DNA from: Phreatobacter stygius
Lineage (GTDB): Bacteria; Pseudomonadota; Alphaproteobacteria; Rhizobiales; Phreatobacteraceae
Length of the DNA stretch: 64,000 bases
Direction of reading: 5' to 3'
Assembly: GCF_005144885.1 (NCBI RefSeq)
Contig: NZ_CP039690.1
Span: 1,116,001-1,180,000 of the forward strand
Part shown: one piece after another, positions 33,496 to 42,389 of the stretch
Numbering within the stretch: the stretch's first letter is position 1
Layout: each line of letters opens with the position of its first letter
Notes under the pieces: model-generated
Seen by the model: only the letters and a program-made list of their open reading frames with translations
Told to the model about the DNA's origin: nothing
Databases searched by the model: none
Program-made: the position numbers and the translations under genes

Positions 33496-33855
33496 ATGGC
33501 ACTATTCAAGCGCATGGCGGTGCTCGGCACCGCTTTTTTTGCATTGGCTCCCATCGCATCCGCCAAAGCCTCCGAAGCCCGCAACACCGGCCTGGCGTCT
33601 TGGTATCAACTGCCCGGCCGGACCGCCTGCGGACCTCGCCACAATCCCGAAGCCATGACCGCGGCCCATCGCAACCTGCCCTGCGGCACCAAGATCCGGG
33701 TGACCAACCTGTCCAATGGCCGCTCGGCCGTGGTCACCGTGATCGATCGCGGTCCTTTCGTGCGCGGCCGCATTGTCGATGTCTCGCGCGGCGCCGCCCG
33801 CCACATCGGCCTGATCCAGCGTGGCGTCGGCCGGGTCCAGATCGCACGGCTCTGA
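33496..33855 (+). CDS. rlpA: RlpA-like septal ring lytic transglycosylase/double-psi beta-barrel protein, exported
   Basis: 119-residue exported protein made of a signal peptide (MALFKRMAVLGTAFFALAP, cleavage near ASA) and a double-psi beta-barrel. Typical sequence is LASWYQLPGRTACG near 32-46, AAHRNLPCGTKIRVTNLSNGRS near 54-75 and VIDRGPFVRGRIVDVSRGAA near 85-104; the last holds the aspartate expected to cleave glycan strands. There is no SPOR domain, so it is a short form, and whether it is an active transglycosylase is uncertain. The two Cys (45 and 62) may form a disulfide. An EcfG-type promoter drives it, suggesting a stress-linked cell-wall role. Confidence 0.85.
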   Translation: MALFKRMAVLGTAFFALAPIASAKASEARNTGLASWYQLPGRTACGPRHNPEAMTAAHRNLPCGTKIRVTNLSNGRSAVVTVIDRGPFVRGRIVDVSRGAARHIGLIQRGVGRVQIARL

Positions 33856-34239
33856 CCAAGCCCGGCTCGCGAGCCCTGTTGGGCTCGCCTCGCCGTGGAC
33901 CCGCCAATGGGCCCATGGCCTTGACCTTCGGGCACCCGGCGGAGCACCGCGCAGACCGCCGAATTGACCACGCCCGCGGGCATCTTGGGTTGTACCGGCG
34001 AGGATTTGCCGCGCACCGGTCGGCGGTCAATCCGGGCGCGTCGTCACACCGGCGCTCAAAGCACCTGAGTCTTGACAGCAAATCATTGTCATCAAAAGAG
34101 TATTTGTTCGCGCGCGCAGTGCCAGGGGACCGATTTTGGCGGCCGCCTCGCACACCTCACCTGGCACGTCAGCCTGTGGATACAGTGGATAACTCAGGTC
34201 CGCGCCCCGTCGCTGAGGGGCGTTTTCCGGGCCCTGGCC
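33856..34239. other. 384-base gene-free region between convergent rlpA and carA
   Basis: No protein gene is credible here. It holds a TTGACA hexamer at 34072-34077 within an AT-richer patch, a TGACA/TGTCA inverted pair at 34073-34090, two adjoining near-consensus DnaA boxes (TGTGGATAC 34175-34183 and AGTGGATAA 34184-34192), and a weak terminator-like stem 34203-34222 followed by TTTT. A small plus-strand RNA is possible but not shown. Confidence 0.5.
34203..34226 (+). terminator. Weak terminator-like stem-loop
   Basis: CGCCCC (34203-34208) / GGGGCG (34217-34222), eight-base loop, then four T. It lies 350 bases past the rlpA stop and near the carA stop on the other strand. Confidence 0.35.
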
Positions 34240-35460
34240 TCAGGCTTTTTTGGCCTCGTCCATGAGCGCGATGAAGCGGTCGAACAGGTAGTGGCTGTCC
34301 ATCGGGCCGGGGCTCGCCTCCGGGTGATATTGCACCGAGAAGGCCGGCCGGTCGGTCAGCGTGATGCCGGCATTGGAGCCGTCGAACAGGCTGACATGGG
34401 TCGAGCGGGCATTGCCGGGCAGCGTCGCCTCGTCGACGGCGAAGCCGTGGTTCATCGAGGTGATCTCGACCTTGCCGGTGTCGAGGTCCTTGACCGGGTG
34501 GTTCGCGCCGTGATGGCCCTGATGCATCTTCAGTGTCTTGGCCCCGACGGCGAGGCCAAGCATCTGGTGACCGAGGCAAATGCCGAAGGTCGGGATCTTG
34601 CGCTCGAGCACCGCCTGGATGACCGGCACGGCATAGGTTCCGGTCGCCGCCGGATCGCCGGGGCCGTTCGACAGGAACACCCCGTCGGGTTTCAGCGCCA
34701 GCACGTCCTCGGCGCTGGCGGTCGCCGGCACCACGGTCACCTTGCAGCCGGCATTGGCCAGCAGCCTGAGAATATTGCGCTTCACGCCATAATCGAGGGC
34801 GACCACATGGTGGCGCGCGCCGCCGGCCGCACCATAACCCTCATTCCAGACCCAGACCGTCTCCGACCAGGGATAACGCTGGCTCGAGGTGACGCCGGGA
34901 ACCAGGTCGAGACCGTCCATGGAATGCAGCGCCGCCGCCTTCTGCTTCAACGCTTCGATATCGAATGTGCCGGTCGGCGAATGGGCGATGACCGCATTGG
35001 GCATGCCCTTGTCGCGAATCAGCGCGGTCAGCGCCCGGGTATCGATGCCGGACAGGCCGACGATGCCGCGCCGCTTCAACCACTGGTCGAGATTGGCGGT
35101 GGCCCGGTAGTTGGACGGATCGGTGATCTGAGCCTTCAGCACGACCCCGCGCACCCCCGAGGCGGCGGCCATGTTGACCGTCTCGATATCCTCCTCGTTG
35201 GTGCCGACATTGCCGATATGCGGAAAGGTGAAGGTGATGATCTGCCCGGCATAAGACGGGTCGGTGAGGATTTCCTCGTAACCGGTCATGGCGGTGTTGA
35301 AACACACCTCGCCGGCGGCATCGCCCTCGGCGCCCAGGCCGAAGCCTTCGATCACCGTGCCGTCGGCCAGCACCAGCAGCGCCGTCACCTTGGGCTCGGT
35401 CCAGCCGGCCGTGGTCGTGGTCGTGGCCGCTTTGGCGGCGCGATCTTGAGTGTCGGTCAT
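34240..35460 (-). CDS. carA: Carbamoyl-phosphate synthase small (glutaminase) subunit
   Basis: 406-residue glutamine amidotransferase subunit that feeds ammonia to CarB for arginine and pyrimidine synthesis. The N-terminal small domain holds FNTAMTGYEEILTDPSYAGQ (near 58-77), and the class I amidotransferase domain has the nucleophile cysteine in PTFGICLGHQMLG near 285 and the catalytic HPEAS near 367. I chose ATG 35460; the extra 22 residues possible upstream are not family-like, and the ribosome site is weak either way. It is separated from carB by about 2.5 kb and several genes, and is transcribed away from the GatB/YqeY gene. Confidence 0.95.
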   Translation of the reverse strand: MTDTQDRAAKAATTTTTAGWTEPKVTALLVLADGTVIEGFGLGAEGDAAGEVCFNTAMTGYEEILTDPSYAGQIITFTFPHIGNVGTNEEDIETVNMAAASGVRGVVLKAQITDPSNYRATANLDQWLKRRGIVGLSGIDTRALTALIRDKGMPNAVIAHSPTGTFDIEALKQKAAALHSMDGLDLVPGVTSSQRYPWSETVWVWNEGYGAAGGARHHVVALDYGVKRNILRLLANAGCKVTVVPATASAEDVLALKPDGVFLSNGPGDPAATGTYAVPVIQAVLERKIPTFGICLGHQMLGLAVGAKTLKMHQGHHGANHPVKDLDTGKVEITSMNHGFAVDEATLPGNARSTHVSLFDGSNAGITLTDRPAFSVQYHPEASPGPMDSHYLFDRFIALMDEAKKA

Positions 35461-35642
35461 GGTTCGTCTATCAGGCTCGTTGCAAGCGCGCTGGACGAAG
35501 GCCCGAAAGCCCCGCGAAACGGGCACCGACCGCGCGCAAGCGCCGGGGCTCGCCCGGCGCGGGATCTGCCGAGACAGTTAAGGTCGGACGATCCCTTCGT
35601 CAACCCTTCGCCGGGACATTGCCGCCCTGTCGCGGGGAAATT

Positions 35643-35660
35643 TCTGAAAGAAAATTCAGA
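35643..35660. promoter_or_regulatory. Inverted repeat in the carA / GatB-YqeY divergent region
   Basis: TCTGAA (35643-35648) and TTCAGA (35655-35660) are exact inverted copies with a six-base spacer, in an AT-rich patch unlike its surroundings. A second small stem, GAGGC/GCCTC, adjoins at 35659-35672. Candidate operator or promoter-proximal element for either gene. Confidence 0.35.
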
Positions 35661-35729
35661 GGCTTAGGCCTCATGGGAGAGCCGTTCCGGCAGCCTGCCG
35701 CCGATCGCCTCCCCTGACCGGAGACCGCC

Positions 35730-36185
35730 ATGCTGCGCGACCAGTTCATGAACGACCTCAAGGTGGCGATGAAGGCCGGCGAGAAGCTTCGCCTGTCAAC
35801 CATCCGCCTGATCCAGGCCGCTCTGAAGGACAAGGACATCGAGGCCCGCGGGCTCGGCAAGGAGCCGCTCGGCGACGACGAGATCCTTCAGTTGCTGCAG
35901 AAGATGATCAAGCAGCGCCAGGAAAGCGCCAGGCTTTATGCCGAAGGCGGCCGGGCCGAGCTGGCGCAGCAGGAAAATGACGAGATCGCCGTCATCGCCG
36001 GCTTCATGCCGCAGCAGATGGACGATGCCGAGACCACGGCGGCGATATCTGATGTCATCGCCGAGATCGGCGCCAGCGGCATCAAGGACATGGGCAAGGT
36101 CATGGGCGAACTGAAGAGCCGCTTCGCCGGCCGCATGGATTTCGGCAAGGCCTCGCCTGCGGTGAAGCAGCTGCTCGGCGGCTGA
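35730..36185 (+). CDS. GatB/YqeY domain-containing protein
   Basis: 151-residue helical protein equivalent to the C-terminal tail domain of GatB and to YqeY. It has the typical LRLSTIRLIQAALKDKDIEAR start near 20-40, a middle helix with QKMIKQRQESARLYAEGGR, and the C-terminal DMGKVMGELKSRFAGRMD tRNA-binding-like helix. The domain binds tRNA in GatB, and a role in tRNA-dependent amidation or tRNA quality control is inferred, not shown. In many alphaproteobacteria this gene is near dnaG and rpoD; here it is divergent from carA and ends in a strong terminator. Confidence 0.9.
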   Translation: MLRDQFMNDLKVAMKAGEKLRLSTIRLIQAALKDKDIEARGLGKEPLGDDEILQLLQKMIKQRQESARLYAEGGRAELAQQENDEIAVIAGFMPQQMDDAETTAAISDVIAEIGASGIKDMGKVMGELKSRFAGRMDFGKASPAVKQLLGG

Positions 36186-36232
36186 CCGGACGGCAGGCGC
36201 CCGCGCCGACCGCCATGCGACAACCCTGCCAG

Positions 36233-36265
36233 AAGCCCGGCCGCCATCACGGTGCCGGGCTTTTT
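36233..36265 (+). terminator. Intrinsic terminator, probably bidirectional
   Basis: AAGCCCGGC (36233-36241) / GCCGGGCTT (36254-36262), nine perfect pairs with a 12-base loop, and five T ending at 36265. It sits between the convergent GatB/YqeY and DUF3829 genes and could serve both. Confidence 0.85.
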
Positions 36266-36284
36266 GTTGGAGGCCGGCGGGTGC

Positions 36285-37268
36285 TTAACGCGCCAGGCGC
36301 ATTGCGGTATCCGCCATGGTCACCATCATGTTGTAGGAGGTGACCAGCGAATTGGCGTCATTGGCGGCGCCGCGGCGGACGTCGCCGCGTGACCGCGCCA
36401 GCTTGTCGCGGAAGTCCCTGAGCTTGCCGAGCCATGAGCTCGCCTGGCTTTCGATCATCGGCACGCCCGCCGGATTGCCTTCCTTGAAGCGATCCATCTC
36501 GCGCACCGCGCCGGCGTAGCGGCTGACCACCGCGTCGAAAGCCTTGAGGTCGACGATCGGCTGGTCATTGCTCGGCATGACATCCATCACCGCCCGCGCG
36601 CTGATCATGATGTTGCGCACCTGCCAGCGCGCCGACCGGCCCTCGCGCTTTTCGATCGCCGCCAGTTCGCGGATGTCGAGGTCACTCTTGAACGTCCGCA
36701 TCTGCGTGTCGAGCAGGGCTCGTTCGCGCAGGAAAGCTGCGGCCGCCGGCACCATGCGCGTGTGCAGGTCGCGGCCCTCGGCCAGGTTGTCGTCGCGATA
36801 GTCCTTGCGCTCGTAATAGCGCTCGGCGCGGCTGATCAGCGGCGCCAGCGCCTGATAGGCTTCGATATAGCGCCTGACCGTCTGGTCGAGCTCCGGAAAA
36901 GCCGGCTCGCGCCCCGTCGCTTCCTGGGCACGGGTGATTTCCCCCGCCACGTCGTAGAGGCTGTAGAGGCCATAGGACATGTAGCGCTCGCGGCCGGTCG
37001 GTCCGCGGCTCATGTCGACCCAGCTGCGATAGCGCTCCCAGGACTGGATCGCCCTCAGCGTGCGGTTCATCAGCGCCGTATAGGCATTGGACTTGGCGAT
37101 CGACGCCTGCAGGTCGTCGCTGCCGGTATCCGGCGTGCCACGCGAGATCGTGGTCGCCCCTTGCGCCAGGCCGGGTGTGGCGGCCGCGACCGAAAGCGCC
37201 AGCGCCGCGGCAATGGCCGCGGCGCGAAAGAAGACGGAAACCGGCATGGTATCGATCCCGTTGGTCAT
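36285..37268 (-). CDS. DUF3829 (YiiG-like) exported protein
   Basis: 327-residue exported helical protein of the DUF3829/YiiG family, of unknown function. A signal peptide runs through FFRAAAIAAALALSVAAATPGLAQ; cleavage near residue 36. The mature part is almost entirely alpha-helical with charged repeats (YNAYTALMNRTLRAI-like, then RAERYYERKDYRDDNLAEGRD), consistent with a coiled-coil periplasmic protein. No lipobox cysteine is present, unlike E. coli YiiG. Start choice is between ATG 37268, with a GGGGGG stretch upstream, and ATG 37247; both keep the signal. It is 105 bases downstream of greA on the same strand. Confidence 0.7.
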   Translation of the reverse strand: MTNGIDTMPVSVFFRAAAIAAALALSVAAATPGLAQGATTISRGTPDTGSDDLQASIAKSNAYTALMNRTLRAIQSWERYRSWVDMSRGPTGRERYMSYGLYSLYDVAGEITRAQEATGREPAFPELDQTVRRYIEAYQALAPLISRAERYYERKDYRDDNLAEGRDLHTRMVPAAAAFLRERALLDTQMRTFKSDLDIRELAAIEKREGRSARWQVRNIMISARAVMDVMPSNDQPIVDLKAFDAVVSRYAGAVREMDRFKEGNPAGVPMIESQASSWLGKLRDFRDKLARSRGDVRRGAANDANSLVTSYNMMVTMADTAMRLAR

Positions 37269-37373
37269 TCGCCCCCCGGGGGCCGAGAGGCCATGAAACA
37301 AACCCTGCAACAGGCCATCAAACGGGCGGCACTTCAAGACGATGAACGCGATCGGCGGCCTGGACCCGGCGGG

Positions 37374-37847
37374 TCAGCCCCACCTGACCTCGACGACCTC
37401 ATAGCTCTTGGCGCCTTTCGGCGTCGTCACTTCGACGCTGACGCCGGCTTTCTTGCCGATCAGCGCGCGCGCCAGTGGCGACGAGATCGAGATACGCCCG
37501 GCCTTGGCATCGGCTTCGCTGTCGCCGACGATCTGCCAGACCTTCTCCTCTTCGGTATCCTCGTCGATGAGCTTGACGGTGGCGCCGAATTTCACGGTCT
37601 CGCCGGAGAGTTTCGTTACGTCGATGACGTCGGCGCGGGTAATCGTCGCTTCCAGTTCGACGATCCGGCCCTCATTATGCGACTGCTGCTCCTTGGCCGA
37701 GTGATATTCGGCGTTTTCCGAGAGGTCGCCATGCGCGCGCGCCTCCGAGATCGCCGCGATGATGCGCGGACGCTCGATCTGCTGGCGCTGCTTCAATTCA
37801 GCTTCGAGCTTGGCGAAGCCGCCGATGGTCATCGGGATCTTGTCCAT
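37374..37847 (-). CDS. greA: Transcription elongation factor GreA
   Basis: 157-residue RNA-cleavage-stimulating factor that rescues backtracked RNA polymerase. The N-terminal coiled coil carries the two acidic tip residues ([13 protein letters not shown], with D and E around 41-44), and the C-terminal FKBP-like domain has the [18 protein letters not shown] signature near 122-139. Full length for the family. It lies 115 bases downstream of carB on the same strand, the usual rhizobial carB-greA order, and probably shares its transcript or uses its own promoter in the gap. The start ATG 37847 is the family start. Confidence 0.96.
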   Translation of the reverse strand: MDKIPMTIGGFAKLEAELKQRQQIERPRIIAAISEARAHGDLSENAEYHSAKEQQSHNEGRIVELEATITRADVIDVTKLSGETVKFGATVKLIDEDTEEEKVWQIVGDSEADAKAGRISISSPLARALIGKKAGVSVEVTTPKGAKSYEVVEVRWG

Positions 37848-37962
37848 GATGTCCGCCCTGACCTTTCAATGACGAATAAGGGGCCGCGGGCCGAGGACGC
37901 CGGCCGCGCAAGCCTTCCATGTGTGACGCGAACGTCTGTTTTTCGACTATAACCCGACTGCG

Positions 37963-40900
37963 TCAGGCACGGTCGAAATAGCTTTGCAGCGCGTGCACCT
38001 CGAGGTCGCCCTCGAGAAAGGCCTTGATGCCCTGCGCGGCCGCGATCGCTCCCGCCAGAGTGGTGTAGTAAGGCACCTTCTGCAAGAGGGCTGCGCGCCG
38101 CAACGAGCGCGAGTCGGCCAGCGCCTGTGCACCTTCGGTGGTATTGAACACCAGTTGCACGCCGCCATTCTTGATCGCATCGACGATATGCGGCCGGCCT
38201 TCCAGGACCTTGTTGATCTTGGTCGAGGGCACGCCCTGCTCGGCGAAGAAGCGCTGGTTGCCCGAGGTGGCGATGATCTTGAAACCGAGATCATGCAGTG
38301 AACGAATCGCGTCCAGGATGCGCGGCTTGTCCTGATCGCGCACCGACACGAACACCGTGCCGCCGGTCGGCACCTTGGTGCCGGCGCCCAGCTGGCTCTT
38401 GGCGAAGGCGATCGGGAAGGTCCGGTCGAGGCCCATGACCTCGCCGGTCGATTTCATTTCCGGGCTGAGCAGCACGTCGACCCCGGGGAAGCGGGCAAAG
38501 GGGAACACCGCCTCCTTGACGCCCATGTGCTTGAGCGCCTTCGGCTCGAGCCCGAACGAGGCCAGGCTTTCGCCGGCCATGACCCGCGAGGCGATCTTGG
38601 CGATCGGCTCGCCGATCACCTTGGCGACGAAGGGCACGGTGCGCGAGGCGCGCGGATTGACCTCGAGCACGTAGAGGTCGCCGTCCTTGATCGCGAATTG
38701 CACGTTCATCAGGCCACCGACGTCGAGCGCGATGGCCAGCGCCTTGGTCTGGCGCTCGAGCTCGGCAATGGTTTCGGCCGACAGCGAGTAGGGCGGCAGC
38801 GAGCAGGCCGAATCGCCGGAATGAATGCCGGCCTCCTCGATATGCTCCATGATGCCGGCGACATAGGTGGTCTTGCCGTCGGCCAGGCAGTCGACATCGA
38901 CCTCGATCGCATCCGACAGGTAACGGTCGAACAACAGCGGGTTCTTGCCCAGCACCGTGTTGATCTGACCGGTCTTGTCGTTCGGATAGCGCGCCTTGAC
39001 GTCGGCCGGCACCAGCTCGGGCAGCGTGCCGAGCAGATAGTCGCCGAGCTGGCTGTCTTCGTGGATGATCTGCATGGCGCGGCCGCCCAGCACGTAGGAC
39101 GGCCGGACCACCAGCGGGAAATCGAGCTCGGCGGCGATCAGCCGGGCCTGCTCGACCGAATAGGCAATGCCGTTTTTCGGCTGCTTGAGGCCGAGCTTGT
39201 CGAGCAGTCGCTTGAACCGGTCACGGTCCTCGGCAAGGTCGATGGCATCGGGCGAGGTGCCGAGGATCGGAATCCGGGCCTCCTCCAGCGCACGGGCGAG
39301 CTTCAGCGGCGTCTGGCCGCCGAACTGCACGATCACGCCTTTCAGCGTGCCATTGGTCTTCTCGCGCTCGAGGATCTCAATGACGTCTTCCGCCGTCAGC
39401 GATTCGAAATAGAGCCGGTCGGACGTGTCGTAGTCGGTCGACACCGTCTCCGGGTTGCAGTTGATCATGATGGTTTCGTAGCCCGCATCGGCGAGCGCGA
39501 AACAGGCATGGCAGCAGCAATAGTCGAATTCGATGCCCTGGCCGATGCGGTTCGGCCCGCCGCCCAGGATGACCACCTTGGTCCGGTCGGTCGGCCGCGC
39601 CTCGTCGGCGACCTTGCCGGCGAACGGCGTCTCATAGGTCGAATACATATAGGCGGTCGGCGACGCGAATTCGGCCGCGCAGGTGTCGATGCGCTTGTAG
39701 GCCGGCCTGACGTCGAGCGCCCGGCGCGCCTTGGACACCTCGGCCTCGGTCTTGTGGGTCAGCAAGGCCAGCCGCGCATCGGAAAAGCCCATGGCCTTCA
39801 GGCTGCGGAAGGCGCCTGCGGTGACCGGCAGGCCCTTGGCGCGGATTTCCGCTTCCTTGTCGACGATGCCGCGGATCTGCGCCAGGAACCAGGGATCGAT
39901 GCGGCAATAGGAGTGGATCTCCTCGTTGGAGATGCCGAGCCGCATGGCCTGCACCACCTTCAGGAGCCGGTCCGGCGTCGGCGTGCCGAGCGCGGCGCGA
40001 ATGGCGTTCTTGTCGTCGCCCTTGCCGAGCCCTTCGATTTCGATCTCGTCGAGGCCGGTCAGGCCGGTTTCCAGGCCGCGCATGGCTTTCTGCAGCGATT
40101 CCTGGAAAGTGCGGCCGATCGCCATGACCTCGCCGACCGATTTCATCGAGGTGGTCAGCACCGGATCGGCGCCCGGGAATTTCTCGAAGGCGAAGCGCGG
40201 CACCTTGGTGACGATATAGTCGATGGTCGGTTCGAACGAGGCCGGCGTCGCGCCGCCGGTAATGTCGTTCCTGACCTCGTCGAGCGTGTAGCCGACGGCA
40301 AGCTTGGCCGCGACCTTGGCGATCGGGAAGCCGGTCGCCTTGGAGGCGAGCGCCGAGGAGCGCGACACGCGCGGGTTCATCTCGATGACGACCAGCCGGC
40401 CATCCTCCGGATTGACCGCGAACTGGACATTCGAGCCGCCGGTCTCGACGCCGATCTCGCGCAATACGGCGATCGAGGCGTCGCGCATCATCTGGTATTC
40501 TTTGTCGGTCAGCGTCAGCGCCGGCGCAATGGTGATCGAATCGCCGGTATGGACGCCCATCGGATCGAGATTTTCGATCGAGCAGATGATGATCGCGTTG
40601 TCGGCCGTGTCGCGCACGACCTCCATCTCGAATTCCTTCCAGCCGAGCACCGATTCCTCGACGAGGATTTCGTTGGTCGGCGAGGCATCGAGCCCGCGCT
40701 CGCAGATCTCGATGAATTCGGCCTTGTTATAGGCGATGCCGCCGCCAGTGCCGCCGAGCGTGAAGGACGGCCGGATGATGGTCGGCAGGCCGATGTCGTC
40801 GAGCACATCAAGGGCATGGCCGAGCGTCTGCACGACATGGCTCTTGGGCGTGGCAAGCCCGATCTTGGCCATGGCCTGGCGGAACCGCTCGCGATTCTCG

Positions 40901-41292
40901 GCCTTGTCGATGGCGTCGGCCTTGGCGCCGATCATTTCGACGTCGAATTTCGCCAGGACGCCCATTTCTTCGAGTTTCAGCGCGGTGTTCAGCGCGGTTT
41001 GCCCGCCCATGGTCGGCAACAGCGCGAAACCGCCGGGGATCGCGTAGCGCTCCTTCTCGATGATCTTCGCCACCACTTCGGGCGTGATCGGCTCGATATA
41101 GGTCGCATCCGCCAGGTCGGGATCGGTCATGATCGTGGCGGGATTGGAATTGACCAGGACGATCCGATAGCCCTCTTCCTTGAGCGCCTTCACCGCCTGG
41201 GTGCCCGAATAGTCGAACTCGCAAGCCTGGCCGATGACGATCGGGCCCGCGCCGATGATCAGGATCGAGGAGATGTCGGTTCTTTTCGGCAT
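37963..41292 (-). CDS. carB: Carbamoyl-phosphate synthase large subunit
   Basis: 1109-residue ammonia-dependent catalytic subunit. It has two homologous synthetase halves with ATP-grasp domains (first about 1-400, with [10 protein letters not shown] phosphate loop near 176; second about 560-940), an oligomerisation linker between them, and a C-terminal allosteric MGS-like domain (about 945-1109) that binds UMP and ornithine. The start [22 protein letters not shown] is the canonical one. It is monocistronic or heads a carB-greA unit; a terminator-like hairpin stands 50 bases before its start. Contains no obvious defects. Confidence 0.97.
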   Translation of the reverse strand: MPKRTDISSILIIGAGPIVIGQACEFDYSGTQAVKALKEEGYRIVLVNSNPATIMTDPDLADATYIEPITPEVVAKIIEKERYAIPGGFALLPTMGGQTALNTALKLEEMGVLAKFDVEMIGAKADAIDKAENRERFRQAMAKIGLATPKSHVVQTLGHALDVLDDIGLPTIIRPSFTLGGTGGGIAYNKAEFIEICERGLDASPTNEILVEESVLGWKEFEMEVVRDTADNAIIICSIENLDPMGVHTGDSITIAPALTLTDKEYQMMRDASIAVLREIGVETGGSNVQFAVNPEDGRLVVIEMNPRVSRSSALASKATGFPIAKVAAKLAVGYTLDEVRNDITGGATPASFEPTIDYIVTKVPRFAFEKFPGADPVLTTSMKSVGEVMAIGRTFQESLQKAMRGLETGLTGLDEIEIEGLGKGDDKNAIRAALGTPTPDRLLKVVQAMRLGISNEEIHSYCRIDPWFLAQIRGIVDKEAEIRAKGLPVTAGAFRSLKAMGFSDARLALLTHKTEAEVSKARRALDVRPAYKRIDTCAAEFASPTAYMYSTYETPFAGKVADEARPTDRTKVVILGGGPNRIGQGIEFDYCCCHACFALADAGYETIMINCNPETVSTDYDTSDRLYFESLTAEDVIEILEREKTNGTLKGVIVQFGGQTPLKLARALEEARIPILGTSPDAIDLAEDRDRFKRLLDKLGLKQPKNGIAYSVEQARLIAAELDFPLVVRPSYVLGGRAMQIIHEDSQLGDYLLGTLPELVPADVKARYPNDKTGQINTVLGKNPLLFDRYLSDAIEVDVDCLADGKTTYVAGIMEHIEEAGIHSGDSACSLPPYSLSAETIAELERQTKALAIALDVGGLMNVQFAIKDGDLYVLEVNPRASRTVPFVAKVIGEPIAKIASRVMAGESLASFGLEPKALKHMGVKEAVFPFARFPGVDVLLSPEMKSTGEVMGLDRTFPIAFAKSQLGAGTKVPTGGTVFVSVRDQDKPRILDAIRSLHDLGFKIIATSGNQRFFAEQGVPSTKINKVLEGRPHIVDAIKNGGVQLVFNTTEGAQALADSRSLRRAALLQKVPYYTTLAGAIAAAQGIKAFLEGDLEVHALQSYFDRA

Positions 41293-41600
41293 GGTTCTCC
41301 GGCCCTGTTAAGGCTCGCTCGCGGACGAGGACGCGCGGCGCAAAAAAAGAGGCCGGACTCCGGTGATCGAGCCAGCCTCCCGCAACCGCACACCCGTATC
41401 CAAGTCGGGTCGCGTGATTAAGGCGCCCCTATAGACGGCTTTTCCCGCCATGGGAAGCCGAGAGCAGCAGCTTGGCCACAGGTCCGGGATGCATGAACGC
41501 TCGGCCGGTGCCGCGTCGCGCCCGTTTGGCCAGCATCGGACCGTGCTCTCGCTTGCCGGAGCCCCTGCCCTGCCGAATTCCGGGCGAGGCCGGACGGGCC
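41293..41600. other. 308-base gene-free region containing the carB leader
   Basis: Lies between the SGNH hydrolase stop and the carB start on the minus strand. Apart from the terminator at 41342-41379 I see no protein gene. The stretch 41380-41460 would be the leader upstream of that terminator if a carB promoter lies near the SGNH stop; a TATAG sequence on the minus strand near 41430 is the only promoter-like feature. Confidence 0.5.
41342..41379 (-). terminator. Intrinsic terminator 50 bases before carB
   Basis: On the minus strand, GAGGC-x-GG (41379-41372) pairs with CC-x-GCCTC (41356-41349), eight positions with one mismatch, and is followed by seven T (41348-41342). It may end the upstream SGNH hydrolase transcript 220 bases away, or act as an attenuator in the carB leader. 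Confidence 0.75.
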
Positions 41601-42389
41601 TTACCTGATCGCTTCGGCCGCGCGCGGCGACAATTTCTCGGCGATCGTGCGGGCCAGCGTGACGCCGACGCAGAAATAGCCGCCATCGACCATGTGCAGC
41701 GCATCCGCCGAGAAGATCTCGTCGTCCCTCAGCCGTCCCTCGCGCAGCAACTGCGCCATCACGTCGAAACGCCGATAGACCGGCGTGCGCGTCTCGGCGG
41801 CGACCTCACGCAAGGCCATAAGATAATCCTGATAGAGCGGGTAGCGTTCGACGCGGGGAACCGGCTGCTGGTCCATGAACACCAGGTCGGTGTCCGCCTC
41901 GCGCAGCTTGACGATGCCTTTGCGCAGGATCCGCTTGAAACGTTCGATGCCGATATCGTGGATCGCGTCATTGACGCCGGTCTGCCAGATCACCAGCGCC
42001 GGGCTTTCCTCGAGCACGTCATCGTCCATCCGGTGGAACATCTGCAGCGCCGAATTGCCGCCGACACCCTGGTTGACGACCTTGATGTCATGGCCCGGCA
42101 GAAGCCGCGCCAGCTCGGCCTGCAGCACGGCTGGATAGCTGGTTTCCGCCGAGGAGGCGCCGACGCCCTGCGTCGACGACGAGCCGAGCGTCACGATGGT
42201 CAGCGTCCGGCCTTCGCGCAGTGCTGCGCGTGCATGCGGCAGATCCTGGGTGAAGGCGCGCAATTCACCGCTGACCGCGCAACGGCTGCGCCCGGCCGCC
42301 ATGTCGCCCCCGGCCGCGCCGGCAGGCGCAACCGAGAGCCCGGCGAGCAGGGCCGCCGTGAGCAATGTCTTGGCCGTGGCACGAATCAA
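41601..42389 (-). CDS. SGNH/GDSL-family esterase, exported
   Basis: 262-residue periplasmic hydrolase of the SGNH superfamily, which removes acyl groups from sugars or peptidoglycan. Block I is LGSSSTQG near 68-75 (nucleophile in the SSST), block II VVNQGVGGNS near 103, block III WQTGVNDAIH near 134, and block V DALHMVDGG near 228 with the catalytic D and H. A signal peptide covers the first 25 residues (LLTAALLAGLSVAPAGAAG). It starts with TTG at 42389, in a TTGA overlap with the stop of the OpgC-type gene, so the two are translationally coupled. A pairing of acyltransferase and esterase suggests joint control of O-acylation on one glycan. Confidence 0.85.
   Translation of the reverse strand: MIRATAKTLLTAALLAGLSVAPAGAAGGDMAAGRSRCAVSGELRAFTQDLPHARAALREGRTLTIVTLGSSSTQGVGASSAETSYPAVLQAELARLLPGHDIKVVNQGVGGNSALQMFHRMDDDVLEESPALVIWQTGVNDAIHDIGIERFKRILRKGIVKLREADTDLVFMDQQPVPRVERYPLYQDYLMALREVAAETRTPVYRRFDVMAQLLREGRLRDDEIFSADALHMVDGGYFCVGVTLARTIAEKLSPRAAEAIR

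Noticed and set aside
38527-41421. Long open frame of about 960 codons antisense to carB
   Set aside because: It lies opposite a full, unmistakable carB, its translation is Arg/Gly/Asp-rich without any domain, and such antisense openness is expected in GC-rich genes.
41380-41440. Possible tRNA in the carB leader region on the minus strand
   Set aside because: A GCTCGATCACC stretch recalls a T-loop, but I could not pair acceptor, D and anticodon stems.
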